A DNA stretch of 64,000 bases. Origin: CAYFKJ01 sp964528595 (GTDB lineage: Bacteria; Pseudomonadota; Alphaproteobacteria; UBA2966). Position 1 is the first letter of the stretch. Each line of letters starts with the position of its first letter. The stretch covers positions 21,163 through 85,162 of the forward strand of contig CAZGTM010000011.1 in NCBI GenBank assembly GCA_964528595.1, written 5' to 3'. The position numbers were made by a program, and so were the translations under genes. Positions 24,561-33,829 of this stretch are shown here, piece after piece. Under the pieces are notes generated by a model. It saw nothing but the letters and a program-made list of their open reading frames with translations. It was not told where the DNA came from and made no database searches.

Positions 24561-25640
24561 ATGCTCAGTTCGATGGTACGGCCCCCCCTCGCCAAATTCC
24601 TGGCGGCATCAGTCATCATCGCCGGATCGCTGGCCGCCGGTGCGGGTTCCGCCTGGGCCCAGGATGCCGAAAGCAGCGACAACGACACCACGGCCCGCCC
24701 GGCGTCCGACGTCTTGATTTCCGAGCAACAGCGCGTAACGACGGTGCAGACGATCAACAACATTTTCGCCCACACGCGTTCGATCGCGCTGCGGCGCCAG
24801 GCCAACCCGCTGGCCAAGATGGCCAGCCTGCCGGGTGAGTTCGGCAGCGGCATCGCCGCGGGTGACGGTTCGGCCGGCATGTCCGGCTTCCTGGCGCTTT
24901 CCCGTTCCTCGGCCGAGGATGATTTCGTGTCGACGGCTTACGATTCCGACACCAACAGCCTTTCCTTCGGCGCCGACAAATCATTTGGCGACAGCATGAC
25001 GGTGGGCTTAAGCGCCAGTTATTCCAGCACGGATACGACCTCGACCTTCAACGGCGGCAGCACCGACACCACGGGCTGGAGCCTCAGCCCCTATGCCGCC
25101 TTCGTCATCAACGACATGGTCAGCATCGACGCCAGCGCCGGTCTGTCGCGCTCGGAGAGCGACAACACCCGCGTCGCGGCAGGCGCGACCATAACCGGCA
25201 CGCAGGATTCAAGCAGCCGTTTCGCCGCGCTCAACCTCAACGTCTCCACCTGGAAGGGCAACGTCGGATTGAGTGGCCGCGCCGGCTATACCTACTCGAA
25301 CACCGACAACGACGCCTTCACCGAAAGCAACGGAACGGCCATTGCCTCGAGCTCATCCACCTTCAAGCAGATTTCGCTGGGCGGGCAGGTGAGCTATTAC
25401 GCCGGAACCGTGATGCCGTACGCCAAGCTCACCTACAACCGGGAACTGGGCAAGGACCGCATCGTCGTCGCCGCCGGTCAGGCGCAGCCCTCGAACGACG
25501 CGGACGAGGTTGTCTTGGGCGGCGGCTTGAGCATTTTCGGCTCGGGCGCCATGTCAGGCGGTTTGGACATCAGCAAAACGTTGAGCCGCAGCAACTTCGA
25601 CGGCACGGCGGTCTCGGGCAGCCTCTCGATCACCTTCTAG
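24561..25640 (+). CDS. Autotransporter-type beta-barrel outer membrane protein
   Basis: A 359-residue exported protein. The signal peptide runs to about residue 34 (SAWA|QDAES). A linker with a helical stretch (QQRVTTVQTINNIFAH) leads into a C-terminal part of alternating, Ser/Thr/Gly-rich beta strands ending in SGSLSITF with terminal Phe, as in outer-membrane barrels read by the BAM machinery. It resembles the autotransporter translocator domain but has almost no passenger. The ATG at 24561 was preferred to that at 24552, because AAGGG ends nine bases before the former and abuts the latter. A hairpin with a T tract follows the gene. Confidence 0.8.
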   Translation: MLSSMVRPPLAKFLAASVIIAGSLAAGAGSAWAQDAESSDNDTTARPASDVLISEQQRVTTVQTINNIFAHTRSIALRRQANPLAKMASLPGEFGSGIAAGDGSAGMSGFLALSRSSAEDDFVSTAYDSDTNSLSFGADKSFGDSMTVGLSASYSSTDTTSTFNGGSTDTTGWSLSPYAAFVINDMVSIDASAGLSRSESDNTRVAAGATITGTQDSSSRFAALNLNVSTWKGNVGLSGRAGYTYSNTDNDAFTESNGTAIASSSSTFKQISLGGQVSYYAGTVMPYAKLTYNRELGKDRIVVAAGQAQPSNDADEVVLGGGLSIFGSGAMSGGLDISKTLSRSNFDGTAVSGSLSITF

Positions 25641-25680
25641 ATCACCTCGGAGCAACACTCTCTCATTGCCGGAGGTCCAA

Positions 25681-25715
25681 ACGGGGCTCGGTTTGCGCCG
25701 GGCCCCGTCTCTTTT
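25681..25715 (+). terminator. Intrinsic terminator after the barrel gene
   Basis: ACGGGGC (25681-25687) pairs with GCCCCGT (25702-25708), with further pairing possible inside, followed by CTCTTTT. It separates the barrel gene from the convergent response-regulator gene, whose stop codon begins at its end. Confidence 0.7.
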
Positions 25716-26368
25716 CAGATCATGTTGTTGCGGACGGCGAAGGCCGAGAGCTCGGCGACCGTGCCGAGACCGAGCTTGCGTTTGATGTTTTCGCGGTGTT
25801 TGCGCACCGTGTGGGTGCTGATGCCGAGAAGTTCGCCGGCGCTGTTGGAGGTATGACCTTCCGCCACCAGCTTGATGACCTGCATTTCGCAGTTGCTCAA
25901 GAGGTCGGCCACGTCCGCGGCGCCCGAAGACAGGCCGTCGGTTTCGTCGGAAAATTCCAGATCGGTGGGGAAGTACTGGTCGCCGTTGAGCGCCGCGGTT
26001 ACGGCCTCGTTGACCTGTTTGAGTTCGGCGGTCTTGAAGAAGAAGGCGTCGACGTGGACGCGGTTCAGGGCTTCCAGAGCCAGGTTTTCAGCGCTCAAAC
26101 CGGTCATGATCACGACCCGCGTGGGCATTTCGCGCCGCCGGATTTCGCGGGCGATATCGAGACCGGTCAATCCGGGCAGCCCGATATCCAGCACCACGAG
26201 TTCAAAAGTCCGTTTCAAGATCAGATCGAGCGCCGAGCGGCCGTTGCCGGTCTGGACGACCTCTGAAATGCCGTCGATGCGCTCCAGCAGCGACGCAATG
26301 CCCTCACGGATCAGGGTGTGATCGTCCGCGACGAGGACGGCATTGGAGGCGTTGGACAGTTGGTTCAT
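25715..26368 (-). CDS. NarL/FixJ-type response regulator (REC-LuxR HTH)
   Basis: A 217-residue two-component regulator. The receiver domain (about residues 12-130) has the acidic pair in VADDH, the phosphoacceptor Asp in VVLDIGLPG, a switch Thr in IMTGLS and the conserved Lys in FFFKTA. The LuxR HTH (about 150-212) contains GHTSNSAGELLGISTHTVRKH. The ATG at 26368 was chosen because the REC domain begins right after it; 27 further upstream residues would be poorly explained. It is divergent from a hybrid histidine kinase, its probable partner, with a palindrome between them. Confidence 0.9.
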   Translation of the reverse strand: MNQLSNASNAVLVADDHTLIREGIASLLERIDGISEVVQTGNGRSALDLILKRTFELVVLDIGLPGLTGLDIAREIRRREMPTRVVIMTGLSAENLALEALNRVHVDAFFFKTAELKQVNEAVTAALNGDQYFPTDLEFSDETDGLSSGAADVADLLSNCEMQVIKLVAEGHTSNSAGELLGISTHTVRKHRENIKRKLGLGTVAELSAFAVRNNMI

Positions 26369-26476
26369 CGGTCTTGTTGGTCCGTTCGGTAAAGACGAAA
26401 GCATGTGCCGGGATAAAAGCTTAACTGGGACGATCCTGAGCCGGGTCAACTATGTCTAAACGGCTAGGGCCGGGAC

Positions 26477-26494
26477 ATACGCATTCCTGCGTAT
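26477..26494. promoter_or_regulatory. Palindrome between the response regulator and kinase genes
   Basis: ATACGC (26477-26482) and GCGTAT (26489-26494) form a perfect 6-base inverted repeat with a 6-base spacer, 109 bases from the regulator ATG and 101 from the kinase start. This size and position fit a NarL-type operator for autoregulation. Confidence 0.5.
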
Positions 26495-26594
26495 TTACTC
26501 ATGCGTTGCGTCAACTCAGGTTCTATTTGGTGGAGAGCCGCCCCGCCACCTGCAGGATGGGGTACAATTAGGGTGTTTTTTGAGGTGACGGGCT

Positions 26595-29048
26595 TTGATT
26601 TTTGTCAAGTTGATCCGGATTATTTTCTTAAGCTTCGCCCTGGCCGCGGTCGTTGCGTTCGGGCGGCCCGCCGTGGCGGAAAATACCATCGCCGACAGCT
26701 CGCCGGCAGCGCCGACCCAAGCGGCACCGCTACCGCTGACCGGCCCCTGGCAGATCATTCGCGGCAAGATCGCCAGGCCCGGCGACTTTTCACGCCTGTA
26801 CACCGGCGACGTGACGGCGCTGCCCGATGCCTGGCACCGCCGCGACGAGACCGATCAAAGCTCATCCGCGCCACTCGGCTTCGGTGTGGCCAGCTACCGG
26901 TTGAAATTGAAACTGCCCGAGCACGCCCGTTCGCTGGCCGTCAATCTGCAGCACCCCTACTCGGCACATGAATTCTGGATCAACGGCGAGTTGGCCGGCT
27001 CGAACGGCAGGATCACGGAAACGCCGGAGGGATTTGAGGCGTTTTACCTGCAACGCATCTTTGCACTGCCGGAGACGGATGAGGTGGAACTCGTTCTGAT
27101 CGTCGCCAATTTCGAGCATTTCGCGGGCGGCGTGTTGCGGCCCCTGCTGATCGGCGACGAGGCGGACATGCAATCGCGGGTCCGGACCTTCTATTTCTCC
27201 TACGTCTTCGTCTTCGGCGCCCTGCTGGCCCTGCTGGTCTTCCAGCTCGCCTACTTCATCCGCAGTCTCGGCGGGCCGCCGGAATGGGCTCACTTCTGGT
27301 ACTGCGCCTTGTCGGTGGTGCTGCTTGTCCGGCTCTTTACGGTGCAGGCCATTCCCTATTTTCTCGATCCCGATCTGCCGCAGACCAGCACGAAGCTGAT
27401 CGAGTACCAGACCTTGTACCTCGCCCCGCTGACCTATATCGCCTTCATGGCGGCGATGTTCCCGCGCGAATTCCCCAAGCTCGTGCGCTGGCCGGTCTAT
27501 GGCCTCTCCCTGGCCATGACCGCCCTGGCGACGGTGGCGCCGGTTCACGTCTATACGAGCTTCCAGGATTTCTGGATCTTCGTCATGCTGGTGGTCATCG
27601 TTTACGCTCAGGGCGCGCTCATCTTGGCCTGGATCCGCAAGCAGCATGGCGCGGCGGCGGTGGTGATATGCACCGTCCTCTTTTTCTTCACACTGCTGAA
27701 TGATTCGGCCGCCTACCTCCACACCTTCGACCTGAAGCCCTGGGCGCTGCCGGACCTCACGCCGTTCGGCATTGCCATTCTATCGGCCGGTTTCGCCATC
27801 GCGCTGGGATCGCGGACCCGCGCGGTTTACGACCAGGCGCGCAAACTTTCGTCCGAGCTGGAAGCGCTGACCGGTTCGCTGGAACAACAGGTCGCCGACC
27901 GCACCTCGGATTTGGAACACGCCCGCGCCGAGGCCGAAAAGACGGCGCGGGAGAAGTCAAACTTCCTCGCCACGGCCAGCCATGACCTGCGCCAGCCCAT
28001 CCACGCCCTGTCGGTGTTCAATCAGTCACTGCTCTATCAGGTCGAACACGAGGCGGGCCTCAAGGACATCGCCGACAAGCAGGCCCAATTGGTGCGGTCC
28101 CTGTCGGGCATGCTGGAAACCATGCTGGATATTTCCCGCCTCGAGGCGGGGACGGTCGAGCCCAGTGTGGCGGCGGTGTCGCTGAACGATCTATTCCGCG
28201 AGGTGCAATACGCCGTCGAGGCCCAGGCGCTCAGGCGCGGGGTGGCCTTGAAGTTCGTCGATCCCAGCCTGTCCGTGCGGGCCGACAGGCGTCTGCTGCG
28301 GCGGATTTTGGTGAACCTCCTCGTCAATGCCGTCAACGCCGCGCCGGATGGCAAGATCGTGGTCGGCGCGCGGCGGCGGGGAGATCAGGTGAGGCTCTGC
28401 GTCGTCGACAACGGCCGGGGCATTCCGGAAAACGAGCAGGAGCGCATCTTCGAGCAATTCGTTCAGCTGCGCCAGGAAGGCACCGCCTCACCGTCGGGTC
28501 TGGGGTTGGGGCTTTCCATCGTGGCTGATTTGTGCCGCCTGATGGAATTCCAAATCGATCTGGAGTCGCAACCGGGACGGGGCACCGCGTTTACCGTTAC
28601 CGCACCGGCGGCGGTCGGCGGCCCTACGGCGGAGACCGAGGAGGAAGACGCGGCGGCTGTCCGGGATGAACCAGAGGTGCAAAGACTGGTTATCCTCGTC
28701 GTCGATGACGAACCGGCCGTTCTCGACGCCATGGTGGCCCTGCTGCGGGACTGGGGACACGCGGCGATGGGCGCGGCGTCGGCGCTCGAGACCATCCGGG
28801 AGCTCGATGAGTTGGGCAAACCCGACCTCATATTGTGTGACTACCAGCTCGACGGCGGCGCCACGGGCTTCGAACTTATCGCCCAGGTGCGGCGGTATTT
28901 CCACACCGACATTCCCGCCGCCATCATCACCGGTGCGACCCGGCCCGACGACCTTCGGGTTTTGTTCCGCTCGGGCTTTCCGGTACTGCACAAGCCCCTG
29001 GAATTCGATCACTTGAACCGTCTGCTGGCGCGGGTGGGTACGGCCTGA
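26595..29048 (+). CDS. Hybrid sensor histidine kinase with 7TMR-DISM sensor
   Basis: An 817-residue membrane kinase. A signal peptide (to about residue 28) precedes a periplasmic jelly-roll-like domain (about 45-190), then about seven TM helices (195-410) of 7TMR-DISM type and a coiled coil (about 418-455). The HisKA H-box is ASHDLRQPIHALS (His near 465), followed by an ATPase domain with DNGRGIP and GLGLGLSI, and a C-terminal receiver domain with Asp in LCDYQLDGG. The likely start is TTG, with GAGG nine bases before it; no ATG lies near. It presumably phosphorylates the divergent LuxR-type regulator. A carbohydrate-like or small-molecule ligand is expected for the DISM module, but not determinable. 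Confidence 0.88.
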   Translation: MIFVKLIRIIFLSFALAAVVAFGRPAVAENTIADSSPAAPTQAAPLPLTGPWQIIRGKIARPGDFSRLYTGDVTALPDAWHRRDETDQSSSAPLGFGVASYRLKLKLPEHARSLAVNLQHPYSAHEFWINGELAGSNGRITETPEGFEAFYLQRIFALPETDEVELVLIVANFEHFAGGVLRPLLIGDEADMQSRVRTFYFSYVFVFGALLALLVFQLAYFIRSLGGPPEWAHFWYCALSVVLLVRLFTVQAIPYFLDPDLPQTSTKLIEYQTLYLAPLTYIAFMAAMFPREFPKLVRWPVYGLSLAMTALATVAPVHVYTSFQDFWIFVMLVVIVYAQGALILAWIRKQHGAAAVVICTVLFFFTLLNDSAAYLHTFDLKPWALPDLTPFGIAILSAGFAIALGSRTRAVYDQARKLSSELEALTGSLEQQVADRTSDLEHARAEAEKTAREKSNFLATASHDLRQPIHALSVFNQSLLYQVEHEAGLKDIADKQAQLVRSLSGMLETMLDISRLEAGTVEPSVAAVSLNDLFREVQYAVEAQALRRGVALKFVDPSLSVRADRRLLRRILVNLLVNAVNAAPDGKIVVGARRRGDQVRLCVVDNGRGIPENEQERIFEQFVQLRQEGTASPSGLGLGLSIVADLCRLMEFQIDLESQPGRGTAFTVTAPAAVGGPTAETEEEDAAAVRDEPEVQRLVILVVDDEPAVLDAMVALLRDWGHAAMGAASALETIRELDELGKPDLILCDYQLDGGATGFELIAQVRRYFHTDIPAAIITGATRPDDLRVLFRSGFPVLHKPLEFDHLNRLLARVGTA

Positions 29049-29150
29049 CGGCGCGGCCAGCGAACAATTGCGCCCGCTCAACCTATCTGTATTGTGAACC
29101 CGGCCCGTCGGTGATCGTTCCCGGCGGCCGAATTTTCGCAGGGGGTGGCA

Positions 29151-30692
29151 ATGGTTGACGAAATCCTGATCGATCCCGGATCCGCGCAATTGGCGCAGTG
29201 GCGCGCCGTTATGGACGGGGGGGCAACGGTGCGCCTGGCCGAAGGCGTGCGGGATAACGTCCGCCGCTGTCGGCTGACGGTCGAAAACCTGTTGGCCGGG
29301 GAAGATGCGATTTACGGCGTCAATACCGGTTTCGGCAAGCTCGCCCAGATCCGCGTCGAGGACGACCAGCTGCAAGCGCTTCAGCGCAACCTGATCATGT
29401 CCCACAGCGTCGGCACGGGAGACTTGCTGGACGACGATACCGTTCGCCTTGTCCTGGTGATGAAGGCGGCGTCGCTTGCCCAAGGCCACTCCGGCGTGCG
29501 CTGGCTGGTCATCGAACGCCTGCTGGAAATGGCCAACCTGGGTTTATTCCCGGCAGTCCCCGCCAAAGGTTCGGTTGGCGCATCGGGCGATCTGGCGCCG
29601 TTGGCCCACGTGGCGGCGGCGATGATCGGGCTCGGCGATATCCGGCGCGAGGGCGAACTCATGCCCGCCGCCGACGCCCTGAAGGCGGCGAAGCTCGAAG
29701 CGCTGGAATTCGGCCCCAAGGAAGGCCTTGCCCTGATCAACGGTACACAGGTGTCGACGGCCTTGGCTCTCAAGGGTCTGTTTGCCGCCGAGGACCTGTT
29801 GCGCGCCGCCCTGGTCACGGGCGCCGCCACCGTCGATGCCAGCAAGGGTTCCGATACGCCCTTCGACGAGCGCATCCACAAATTGCGCCGGCAACTGGGC
29901 CAGCAATCGGTGGCGGCCGTTTACCGCCGCCTGCTGGCCGGCAGCCGCATCCGCGAATCCCACGTCGATTGCGAGAAAGTCCAGGACCCCTACTGTCTGC
30001 GCTGTCAGCCCCAGGTGATGGGCGCCTGCCTCGATCAGCTGGATCATGCGGCCCGGGTTCTGGAACGCGAAGCCAATGCCGTCACGGACAATCCCCTGGT
30101 CTTTCCCGACGAAGGCGAGGTGCTGTCGGGCGGCAACTTCCACGCCGAGCCGGTGGCGTTGGCGGCCGACAACATCGCCCTGGCCATCGCCGAGATCGGC
30201 TCCCTGTCGGAGCGCCGCCAGGCCATGCTGGTGGACGCCTCGCTGTCGGGCCTGCCGGCCTTCCTGGTCAAGGAGAGCGGCATCAATTCCGGCTTCATGA
30301 TGCCCCAGGTCACCTCCGCCGCTCTAGTGTCGGAAAACAAGAGCCTGGCTCATCCCGCATCGGTCGACAGCATTCCGACCTCGGCCAACCAGGAGGACCA
30401 CGTCTCCATGGCGACGCATGCCGCGCGCCGTCTGACCGACATGGCGGAAAACGCCTTCACCGTGATTGCCATCGAGTGGCTGGCGGCGTCGCAGGCCGTG
30501 GAATTCCACGCGCCGCTGGAAACTTCCAAGCCGCTGCGCGCTGCCCATGATGCGTTGCGCGAGGCCGTGCCGGCGTTCGACCACGACCGTTTTTTCGCGC
30601 CCGAGATCGAAACCGCCAAGCAGCTTGTCAAACAAGGCGTCCTCGGCGACCTTGTGAGCGAAGCCATCGGCCCCAGTTATCAACCCGCGTAA
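29151..30692 (+). CDS. hutH: Histidine ammonia-lyase
   Basis: A 513-residue cytoplasmic enzyme that converts histidine to urocanate and ammonia. The MIO cofactor tripeptide Ala144-Ser145-Gly146 lies in GSVGASGDLAPLAH. Other family motifs are YGVNTGFGKLA near residue 55 and the QEDHVSM segment near 413. The ATG at 29151 is preceded by AGGGGGTGG; a GTG two codons upstream is an alternative. It is separated from hutFC and hutIGU by three unrelated-looking genes transcribed with it, the first beginning 15 bases after its stop. I see no HutC-type palindrome directly upstream. Confidence 0.96.
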   Translation: MVDEILIDPGSAQLAQWRAVMDGGATVRLAEGVRDNVRRCRLTVENLLAGEDAIYGVNTGFGKLAQIRVEDDQLQALQRNLIMSHSVGTGDLLDDDTVRLVLVMKAASLAQGHSGVRWLVIERLLEMANLGLFPAVPAKGSVGASGDLAPLAHVAAAMIGLGDIRREGELMPAADALKAAKLEALEFGPKEGLALINGTQVSTALALKGLFAAEDLLRAALVTGAATVDASKGSDTPFDERIHKLRRQLGQQSVAAVYRRLLAGSRIRESHVDCEKVQDPYCLRCQPQVMGACLDQLDHAARVLEREANAVTDNPLVFPDEGEVLSGGNFHAEPVALAADNIALAIAEIGSLSERRQAMLVDASLSGLPAFLVKESGINSGFMMPQVTSAALVSENKSLAHPASVDSIPTSANQEDHVSMATHAARRLTDMAENAFTVIAIEWLAASQAVEFHAPLETSKPLRAAHDALREAVPAFDHDRFFAPEIETAKQLVKQGVLGDLVSEAIGPSYQPA

Positions 30693-30707
30693 ACACAAGG
30701 ATACCTC

Positions 30708-31316
30708 ATGCCCTGGATCGAAACCGTTCCCTACGACGAAGCCGACGGCCGACTCAAGAAGCTCTACGACCGGGTCAAGGGGCCCGACAACAACGTCGAC
30801 AACATCATGATGATGCACAGCCTGCGCCCCCACACCATGGAAGGGCACATGGCGATCTACAAGTACGTCCTGCACCATTCCGCCAACAAGGTGCCGAAGT
30901 GGTTCCTGGAGACCATCGGCGTCTGGGTCAGCCTGTTGAACCGCTGCGCCTACTGCGTCGATCATCATTTTCAGGGTCTGGTCAGGCTGCTTGACGACGA
31001 GGCGCGGTCGTCCGCCATTCGCGCCGCCCTCGACGCCGACGACCCGGAGGCGGCGCCGCTCGAGGACAAGGAAAAAATCGCGCTGCGCTATGCCAAGGCC
31101 CTGACCCTGACGCCCTCCGCGGTGACCGAAGAGATGGTCGGGGAAATGCGGGCGGCGGGTTACGACGACGGCGAGGTCCTCGAGATCAACCAGGTGACGG
31201 CCTACTTCGGTTACGCCAACCGCACCGTCCTGGGGCTCGGCTGTTCGACCGAGGGCGACATCATCGGCCTTTCGCCCAACAACTCCGACGATCCGGACGA
31301 CTGGTCGCACCAGTGA
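30708..31316 (+). CDS. Carboxymuconolactone decarboxylase/AhpD-like protein
   Basis: A 202-residue all-helical protein with the CxxC-xxxH motif CAYCVDHH (near residues 83-90), typical of AhpD-like peroxidase-related proteins, and a second helical half ending in FGYANRTVLGLG. Some relatives are peroxidase partners and others hydratases or decarboxylases, so the reaction is open. It starts 15 bases after hutH, and its TGA overlaps the GTG of the aminotransferase gene, so it is probably expressed with the histidine genes. Confidence 0.85.
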   Translation: MPWIETVPYDEADGRLKKLYDRVKGPDNNVDNIMMMHSLRPHTMEGHMAIYKYVLHHSANKVPKWFLETIGVWVSLLNRCAYCVDHHFQGLVRLLDDEARSSAIRAALDADDPEAAPLEDKEKIALRYAKALTLTPSAVTEEMVGEMRAAGYDDGEVLEINQVTAYFGYANRTVLGLGCSTEGDIIGLSPNNSDDPDDWSHQ

Positions 31317-32419
31317 CCGGCTCGGTCCACAACCGGCGCATTGCCGATCTCAGCATCGCCAGACCGCCGGAGATCGCGGAGCCGGATTGCCGGCCCGCCT
31401 CCGATATGCGCCGGCTCAACCTCAACGAATCGCTGCTGCCGCCATCGCCCCATGCCTTGGCCGCCATGGCGGAGGCTTTGCAGCAGGCACAGGCCTACAC
31501 CGATCACGGCTGCTCGGCGCTGGCGGTTCTGCTTTCCGAGCGGACGGGATTGCCGGCGAATCGCATCAGCTTCGGCAACGGCAGCGGCGAGCTATTGACC
31601 ATGGCGGCGGCCATCGCCCTGGAACCGGGCGACGAAGCGATCTTTCCCGCACCGACCTTTCCCACCTGCGCCAAAGGCGTCGCCGTCTCGGGCGGCCGCC
31701 TCGTCGAAGTGCCGGTGCGCGCCGACGGCGCCAACGACATCCCCGCCATGCTGGCGGCGCTGACGGACAAGACCCGGCTTTTCTATGTCTGCACCCCCAA
31801 CAACCCGACCGGCGCGGCGATCGGCGAGGACGATCTGATTGCCGCCATCGAGGGCGTGCCGGCGGGCTGCCTGCTGGTGGTGGACGAGGCCTACCACGAA
31901 TTCGCCGCCGCCGAAGGTTACCCCGATGTTCTTTCGTTACTGGACAAGCGCAGCGGTCCCTGGGTGGTGACACGCACGTTCTCCAAAGCCTACTGCATGG
32001 CGGGACTGCGCGTGGGCTACGCCTTTACCAGCGATACCGAATTGCGCAACGCCTTTTGGAAACTGCGGGGCAATTTCAACGTAAACCGCATCGGCCTGGC
32101 CGGCGCGGTTGCGGCGATGAAGGACGAGGCATACCTGCAGGAGACGTTAAGCAGTTTGCTGACGCAGCGAAAACGCCTGGCCGCAGGTTTGGAAGAAATG
32201 GGTTTTGAGAATCTACCCAGCCAGGCGAATTTTCTGACCAGCCTATCCCCCGAGCCCGCTTCGGGCCTCGCCGATGGACTGGCTGGACGGGGGTTGCTAG
32301 TCCAGGCGATGCCCTGGCCCGGCGGCAACGGCAGCCTGCGCATCACTATCGGCGAGGCGCGGGACGTCGACGAACTGTTAGGCGGCTTGGCCGATCTGCT
32401 GCGCGGTTCGGCCCATTGA
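31313..32419 (+). CDS. HisC-like class I/II aminotransferase
   Basis: A 368-residue PLP enzyme of the histidinol-phosphate aminotransferase group. Motifs are LNLNESLLPPSP near the N-terminus, YVCTPNNPTGA, VVDEAYHEF and the PLP lysine Lys225 in TFSKAYCMAGLRVGY. The start is GTG overlapping the previous stop (GTGA). Its place between hutH and an FAD-dependent hydroxyacid oxidase suggests a catabolic role, perhaps transamination of histidine to imidazolepyruvate or a related amino acid, rather than histidine synthesis. No other his gene is in the window. Confidence 0.85.
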   Translation: MTGSVHNRRIADLSIARPPEIAEPDCRPASDMRRLNLNESLLPPSPHALAAMAEALQQAQAYTDHGCSALAVLLSERTGLPANRISFGNGSGELLTMAAAIALEPGDEAIFPAPTFPTCAKGVAVSGGRLVEVPVRADGANDIPAMLAALTDKTRLFYVCTPNNPTGAAIGEDDLIAAIEGVPAGCLLVVDEAYHEFAAAEGYPDVLSLLDKRSGPWVVTRTFSKAYCMAGLRVGYAFTSDTELRNAFWKLRGNFNVNRIGLAGAVAAMKDEAYLQETLSSLLTQRKRLAAGLEEMGFENLPSQANFLTSLSPEPASGLADGLAGRGLLVQAMPWPGGNGSLRITIGEARDVDELLGGLADLLRGSAH

Positions 32420-33822
32420 CCTCCCTGCTTGAACGACTCGGCGGCACCCTCGGTCCCAAGGGTTGCCTAACCGAAGCCAACGACATCCAGGCTTACATTA
32501 CCGACCTGCTGGGATTGGACGTCGCGGCGCCGCTCTGCGTCACACGCCCGGCGACCACTGCGGAGGTTGCAGAAACGGTTCGCTGCTGCCGTGAACACGC
32601 CGTGGCGGTCATTCCTCAGGGCGGAAATACCGGATTATGCGGCGGGGCCGTGCCGCTGGACAGGCGCGATACCGTTATCGTGGCACTCGATCGGCTGAAG
32701 TCGATCCGCGAGGTCGATCCCGCGGGTAACATAATCGTCGCCGAATCCGGCGTGGTACTGGCGGACGTCCAGGCGGCTGCGGCCGGCGTGGACCGGATCT
32801 TTCCCCTGACCCATGGCGGAGAAGCATCCAGCCGCATCGGCGGCAACCTTTCGACCAACGCCGGCGGCAACAATGCACTGCGTTATGGTACGGCGCGCGA
32901 CCAGGTCTTGGGCCTCGAAGTCGTCCTGCCGTCGGGCGAGGTGTGGCACGGACTGCGCGCCTTGCGCAAGAACACAGCCGGGTACGATCTGAAGCACCTG
33001 TTCATCGGCGCCGAAGGAACGCTCGGTATCATCACGGCGGCAGCTCTTAAGATCAGGCCCGCACCGAAAGCGCGGGAGACCGTCTTCGCCGCCCTGGCGA
33101 GCCCCGCCGCCGGCCTTGATTTCCTGCGCCGGCTTGAGGGTCATGTCGGCGAAATAGTAACGGCCTTTGAACTTCTTTCCGCTAACGCGGTCTCGGCTGC
33201 ATTGAGCCTCGAGGGGGTGCGCTATCCCTTGGCGGAACGCCACGACTGGTGTGCTCTTATTGAAGTCGACAGCGCGAGCACGCGGTTCGATCTGCAGGGG
33301 GCCGTCGAGGACGCGCTGGCGGAAGGATTTGACAATGGTATTGTCCTGGATGCCGTGATCACGCAGTCCGAAGCCCAGCGGGAAGACTTGTGGCGACTTC
33401 GCGAAAGCGTCGCCTTCGCGCTGATCGAGGACAAGAGCTGCCTAAAAAGCGACACCGCCGTTCCCGTCGCCGCCGTTCCGGAATTTGTCCGCCGCGCCGA
33501 GGCCGCCGTCGTTGCCGCGGTGCCGGGCGTCCGCTGCACGCCCTTCGGCCACCTCGGCGATGGCAATGTGCACTTCAACGTTCAAAGGCCCGAGGGCGAT
33601 ACCGACGCGGAATTCAAACGCTTTTGGCCGGAGCTCGCCGATGTCATCTGCGGGGTTTCATTGGAACTGGGCGGCACGATGAGCGCCGAACACGGCATCG
33701 GCCGAACCAAACAGGCCGTCTTCGGCGACGTCACGCCGGTGACGGAAATCGATCTGATGAAGAAGTTGAAAGCCGCGCTCGATCCCGACGGGTTGATGAA
33801 TCCCGGCGTGCTGTTTCCGTAA
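32416..33822 (+). CDS. FAD-linked 2-hydroxyacid oxidase/dehydrogenase (GlcD/D-LDH type)
   Basis: A 468-residue flavoprotein with the PCMH-type FAD domain (about residues 40-215: PQGGNTGLCGG, then NLSTNAGGNNALRYG) and the C-terminal cap with the metal site in FGHLGDGNVHFN and the ending SAEHGIG. Such enzymes oxidise D-2-hydroxyacids such as lactate, glycolate or 2-hydroxyglutarate. It begins with TTG overlapping the aminotransferase stop. The pair could interconvert an amino acid, its 2-oxo acid and 2-hydroxy acid; imidazolelactate is a plausible substrate given the hut context, but that is inference. It converges on hutC with a seven-base gap. Confidence 0.86.
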   Translation: MTSLLERLGGTLGPKGCLTEANDIQAYITDLLGLDVAAPLCVTRPATTAEVAETVRCCREHAVAVIPQGGNTGLCGGAVPLDRRDTVIVALDRLKSIREVDPAGNIIVAESGVVLADVQAAAAGVDRIFPLTHGGEASSRIGGNLSTNAGGNNALRYGTARDQVLGLEVVLPSGEVWHGLRALRKNTAGYDLKHLFIGAEGTLGIITAAALKIRPAPKARETVFAALASPAAGLDFLRRLEGHVGEIVTAFELLSANAVSAALSLEGVRYPLAERHDWCALIEVDSASTRFDLQGAVEDALAEGFDNGIVLDAVITQSEAQREDLWRLRESVAFALIEDKSCLKSDTAVPVAAVPEFVRRAEAAVVAAVPGVRCTPFGHLGDGNVHFNVQRPEGDTDAEFKRFWPELADVICGVSLELGGTMSAEHGIGRTKQAVFGDVTPVTEIDLMKKLKAALDPDGLMNPGVLFP

Positions 33823-33829
33823 TGGCGGG

